A stretch of 64,000 nt of DNA from Pieris napi (Eukaryota; Arthropoda; Insecta; Lepidoptera; Pieridae), in contig NC_062241.1 of assembly GCF_905475465.1 (NCBI RefSeq), forward strand, positions 5,828,001-5,892,000. The letters run 5' to 3'. The notes beneath the pieces are model-generated. The model was not told the DNA's origin, made no database searches, and saw nothing but the letters and a program-made list of their open reading frames with translations. Positions 33,501 to 39,500 of this stretch are shown here, piece after piece (position 1 is the first letter of the stretch; each line of letters opens with the position of its first letter). The position numbers were made by a program, and so were the translations under genes.

Positions 33501-36500
33501 GTAATATTTTTTAACACTTAATTGCACGATGTTAATTACGAGAGCAACACACGCTACCTAGCGGTTTCTTTCAGACAACTAGTAGAACTTTGATATTCCA
33601 GCAGTATAGAATTAATTATTTTCGACCTTAATAAGATAAAAAAATCTTTTAGGTATACATAGTAGCGATGGTGAGCAACGACAGTGCGCCCGGTAGCTAC
33701 GTAAAACAACTAGACACGAAGCCTATAAACAACCAATCTGAAATCGCGAAGTGGAAAAACCAGGTGTTGCAGAACAATAATGAAATAGACAACGCTAATA
33801 TAGAAGAGGACGACGAATATGGAGAGTTTGAGAGTAAAGGAGAGAGCTTGTTGAAACTGGTTGAACCGGAGTTGGAGAGTCTTAGTGAGAATTGGCTGGC
33901 TGCGTTGAGGGACCACGCTTTATTGAGTTTGCCGCCAGGTTTGTTTAACGATATTTTTGCTAATTATAACCAAGATGTGGTTGGTCCTATAGCTATAAGG
34001 TCCTGGGTATATTTCCAGTGTAACAATAATTGTTTCGGTCAAACATGTTGTCCTGATAAATGATTTAAACGATGACTAATGCCATATGATAAGAGTTACT
34101 CTATATACATTTTAAATCTTAAGGAAATAATTCAAAATTAGTAGTAATTACCCATGAACGGCATTCATAATTAAAATATATGATAACAACCAGCAGACCG
34201 GCCACGCGTTGCTGTGGCTAAGGTTTTAGTTATATTACATAGTAGTAAACTATTCAAGGGAAACGGTAGAAGAACACCAGTCATGGGGACCACCATGCTT
34301 TTTTGGTGGTTATGCCATTAAATTATAGCTTATGTGAAACGTCGGTACTTTCAACACAGCGCCATCTGTTAGAATTGTGACTATCAAATAATAAACAAAT
34401 ATTTTGCAATAACATAATATTGTGGGTATAAATTGAGATGTAAGCTATCCTATCTTTTAAGTTGGATCAAACTACACACGGTATGCAAATTTGATGATAT
34501 CGGTTCGGTAGTTTAGGAGTCCATAGCGGACAAACAACGTGACACGTAATTTATATATGTATATTAAGATTAATAAAAATGTTAATTTTTATTGCGCATT
34601 TATTATTTAAGACAATCGCAATAATTCAAATTATAGATGACTAGCGGCCCGCGGGCAGCGCATGCGATGAAATATATTTTATAGGCATTTTTCTTACTTA
34701 TTGGGTAACATTATTGTAGTTTGGATAGGCTTATTTTTTTCTTGAAATTTAAATAGCTTGTATTAATCTGGGATAATGTAGAATTCAAATGGTGAAAGAA
34801 TTTTTAAAATCGGTCCAGTACTTTTGAGCCAATTCGTTACATACAAATCTTTCCTCTATAATATATTTGTATAGATTCAGGAACACAAAATACCTAAGAG
34901 GATATTTCTATGAATATTTCAGAATTCGCTTCCCAATTGCCGCATGGCGGTGGAGCGTTTTATTCAGCGGAGACAGCGGAAGGGTCGCGGGCGCATTACG
35001 CGACTTCGTGGCCGTCACTTTTGTATGCAGCTGCTTTGAGATATAACGCGAGTTTCAAGAATATACCCTCACGCAATGGTAAGACGAAATATTTTTTTGA
35101 AGTTATACTTCTTTAGGCGCGTTATGAAAAATTGATGAGAGTGAAATTTTACGATGCGGGCGCACCGACAAAATCAACAGAATGAAGATGCCCACGGAAG
35201 ATGCTACGGCATTGGACATAATTTAAAAACAACATTCGAATAATAATAGAATTAATGTTACACTTAACGTAAGAGAATAATATTTATTTAATTTTTCAAA
35301 TGTAAACTGAACTTTATTGACTATAATGACTCCTTTTCCAGTCTTTGATTATTTAATTGTAATTAATTATTTGCATGCAATCAAAAACTATTTTTAATAA
35401 TGCCAAAGAAGTATAACTTCTTACGCGCGTACATAAGTACACGCACCCTTTTTTTTTATTTTTCTCAAAGTTTAATTTTATAGTAGGTATAGATAATATT
35501 AATGACTTTGTGTCTCAATTTTTTTTACTCGAAATACAGTCGGAATCTTTGGCTTAGATTCGCCATAATTTTATTCATAGACATTTTGCGTATTAATTTT
35601 CAATTAGTGAAAAGTAATGCAGTTAGCATCTATATATTAAAATATGTACAGATTTTTTTGTATCGAATCATTGTTAATTATTATTATTATATTTACAGAT
35701 ATAACTGACAATGTTGATAACAAAATGACAAAAACTGAAAATGGCAACTTTGAATTTTTCGAACCAGTCGACGAAAGATTTCATTTGCTCTTTGGTAAGA
35801 ATTTATACTTTCAAATTCAAAGCTATGTTTTGAACAGATTTCTCTCAATAACACTTTATTCTTCATACTGTGAAAAAGCCTGTGATTCAATAAATATTTC
35901 TATAATCATTACGATCAGGTGACAATCAATACTTTTGAAATATGTAATATGAAATTTTGGGAGCGTTCAAGTATTACGTAACGAATTTTGGGGGGAGGGG
36001 GTCCTTTTGTAAAACGTTACGATACGGGGCGGGGATTGAATTACGCGTTATTTTTAATATTATTTTCGACTTTCCAGTACTGTACACCACATAATGGTAA
36101 CTTTTAGGTATTAAAAGTCACTAGGTGGTCATGAAACATTTTACTATACTTGGATACAGAAAAACGTTACGGCGCGTTACATGGGGGGGGGGGGGTGTCC
36201 AAAAATTGCGTGACGTAATACTTGAACGGTCTCTTTGATAAATAAATTTATTAGTAAAAAAATACCTTCAGATGTTGACTTTCCGTAAAAAAGAAAATAA
36301 TACCGGTTTGTTTTTTTCCGGCTTTTAAAAATAAGTATATGTACGTTTTTTAGGTATATGCATGGAAGCATTGTGTGCTCAGCGTGATATGAGTGTCGAT
36401 AATACAAAATCAGTTCTATTGTCGCTGGTTACTTTACTAGATGCACCGGAAAACAGAGCGAGGCTTCTTAAAGAAAGGTTTGTTAACTATATAGAACATG

Positions 36501-39500
36501 TACATGTGTACATGTTACTCTTTTTCATAGTTTAAAAGTTGTTTTTGAAACTTACATTTCAAAAATGATGTATTATTTTTTATTTATGTTTTCTATATAA
36601 TTTTTTAACTACATATATCTGTTGGTATAGGTATATTTAATATTGACTTTTAATTATACTAACATCTAAGTATAGGTTGATGCGATTTTTACTAAATCTT
36701 TTAACTGGTTCCTAATTTTGTTTCCAAAAAAATATACCTTTAAATATTGGCCTTTGACCTCTGTCCCTTAACAAAATCACTAAGAATTTTGATTCATAAA
36801 TATTCTAGAAAAACAAACAGCTTCAAAAAGTTCACAAATGACAAAATGATTTGATTTAAAATTTTCTGATTTTATCTTACCATTACAGGGCCCTAGCCAT
36901 TGAGCTGTGTCAGATAATCCACCGCAGTGGTCTGACCCAAGAGAGCATCGAAGCATTGCTTTTAGCCGCTGATGTACTGCAATTGGTGGTGTTGGGAGCA
37001 AGGGAGCAATTGCATGAGCAGATGCAACAGAAAATCAAAGGTATTTCTCATATTTACATGTTTGTGTTTTTTGTATGAAGTCGGTGATTCTTCGGTGCGT
37101 TTGATATTGCTTTCAAAAATAAAAGTGTGAGTCGTGGGTGTAAAATACGTGTTTTATTAGTTGGTAATGCGTTGAACATTTAATGGTAAAGATAGTTGAA
37201 TATATTTTACACACCGTATTAGATTATTATGATAATTTACACTTATGTTTCGATACACCAGCTAAACAGCTGTTTTACTTGATTTTTTGGCATTGTTATC
37301 TTTTCTTTTATTATTTTATTATATTATTCTTCATGAATGAAACCTCCGGGTTATATTCAAAGTTAAAACAGGCGTTGAAAGCCTTTAGACAACTTAAGAC
37401 ACGGTGCTTTAAAAAAATGAAAATCAATCCGTCGTCCAACTTAAAGAATACTCTAAGTAGGACAAATCGAAACCTTCAGTTAACATAGGGTCTATCAGAA
37501 TTAATGAAAAGTTACCATTCCTTTTCAGAACTAGCTCCAAATGAAGCTGCCGGTGAAATTCCCCAATCTGTGCTAGAAGTGGTCCACACGTTAGGGGAAG
37601 GTGGACCAACAGGGGACCTCCCACCGGGAAAGTCTCTGGTCTTCGCATGCTTGGAAGTCTGTCTATGTTTCCTCGTTAGAAGGCTTCCAAACCTTAGCCC
37701 TTTGAAGGTAGAGGGGAGAGTGGGCGTGATTGGAGTGAGGAAGGGACTTGGGATTCATGGAGATACATTACTGGTGAAAAGTTTGGTGTCCATGTCTGAG
37801 TTGACTACATTAACAAGTCCACAGGGTAAGATTTATTTTATTTTTTATTTTAAATAAATAAAATATTTATTCCTTTTTACCTATTTATCTTGAATTTCTA
37901 GAATATGCTTACCTAAAAAGATTTACGTATATACAGCATAATATGTGATACATACAGAGCACATAAATGTTCAGTTCGTATATTGGAGGTGGTTGTATAA
38001 TGTTTTAATTAAATACTTTGTAGTATAGATAAATGTGAATGCAATTTCTCTAATATAATTAATAAATCCCTAAAAAGTGCGATTACTATTGTTAGAATTT
38101 TTATTTTTGTAATAACCAGTTTTTTTAAAGGATTTTAATTGAACACAGATAACGATGATAGTTGTTTCTATACTTAAAGATAATTCAAAGTAATAAAGAA
38201 GCAATCCTGCTATTACTGGTTATGATCATAATAGAAGTATAACTTTAAACATCTTTATATATTCTATTTAAATATTTTTAGGTGCCCTATCTCTCCTACC
38301 AACAATCCTTTACCTAGCAACGGAAGTACTTCGTTGCAGTAAGGGCGAATCCACACTAAGCTCTGCGGGCGTGTTACTCCTCCAGCGAGGTGCGGAATGT
38401 CGAGTCGCGCGTGTCTCGGACGAAACACGCGCGGCTCACGAGCAGTTATTGCAGACCACGCTTGCGAAGTTGGTTGAACGGGTCAAGACTGGTGAGTTTA
38501 AATATCAGTTTCTCATGTGCCCATATGGTATGTAAACTTTTAAATTTAAAGGCCGGCAACGCACTCGCGAGCCCTCTGATATTGAAAGTGTCTATGGGCT
38601 TACTAATGGCCATTTGCCCATATATATTTTGTTCTATAGAAAAAAAGATATAACTAATAAAAAAAAATCCCAAGTCTTAATTTACCGTGTATGCCGAGCT
38701 TAGCTTTATCCTTTTTTTTAAGAAATAATTGTTCTGTGGAACATATAACAATATAATGTATATGGTTATTATATGTTCCACAAAGTTTTTATTTCATCCA
38801 ATTATATATATATAATTAATTTCAACGAAGCTTTTACGTGTTTCAGAGGACAGTGAACAGCGTATAGAGAGCGTATGCGGCGCTAGAGCGATGGCCGTTT
38901 TATTGGCTAAAGTGGATGCAGTTCCATTACTTCACTACCCTTGCATTAACCATATAAGACACTGTCTTGATACCAGGGATAATGAGGTAAGATTGTTACT
39001 ACTGGTTTCAAGTATATATTAATTAAAAAGTATTATTAACAAGTATTAATTATTATTTTTATATACAGTCAAAACCGGTTATAACGACATTGAAGGGACC
39101 GTATAGTTGCCGACGTTATATCCGATAGTCGTTATAAGCAATGTCATATACACAAGTACAGCACATATGTATGTACATTGTACATAGTTATATTATCATA
39201 GTTATCGATCTAGAATAGGTAGGTATGGGTTATAATATGGTATGTTAATATTATAATATGTAAACGAGTCAAAAAAGAAACAAAAATATTTATTACGATA
39301 TAATTAGGTACAAAAGTAATCAGTCATTTTGGTCTGTTTTTTTTTTAGCCCAGTCTCAAATATTTTTTGCATTTTACGTTTCATACTCCTCAAGGTATGA
39401 GTATCACCAGTATCAAACTGTTCGTTAAAGGCAACAAATTTTTTTAAGAGCCTCGGAAATCGTTGTTGGCTGAAACTGTTTGTTGGGAGAAAGTGCGTAG

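Larger units (their letters stand above)
28451..35078 (+). other. HEATR5B: HEATR5B coding exons 20-29
   Basis: Exons: 20 28451-28617; 21 29647-29785; 22 30301-30483; 23 31003-31121; 24 32037-32148; 25 32414-32595; 26 33020-33144; 27 33268-33388; 28 33653-33938; 29 34923-35078. They encode residues about 1016-1545. Phases at the exon ends are 0,1,1,0,1,0,2,0,1,1. Readable segments are RRAALCCLRQL (21), ITETGLPGALF (22), AHFDLVKAK (24), EPDFPGHLLMEQYQAQ (25), AAVRPAFAGDT (26), MATLEKLSILKAWAEVYIVAM (27-28, split at the junction) and FASQLPHGGGAFYSAET (29). Exon 21 uses a weak donor (GTCAGA), chosen because it alone keeps the frame into exon 22. Exons 23 and 28 carry acidic linkers (DAEGDDDQ; EEDDEYGEFES). 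Confidence 0.91.

Noticed and set aside
33668..34063. 131-codon ORF as a separate gene
   Set aside because: Its first two thirds are HEATR5B exon 28. The part after the donor at 33939 is intron read-through.
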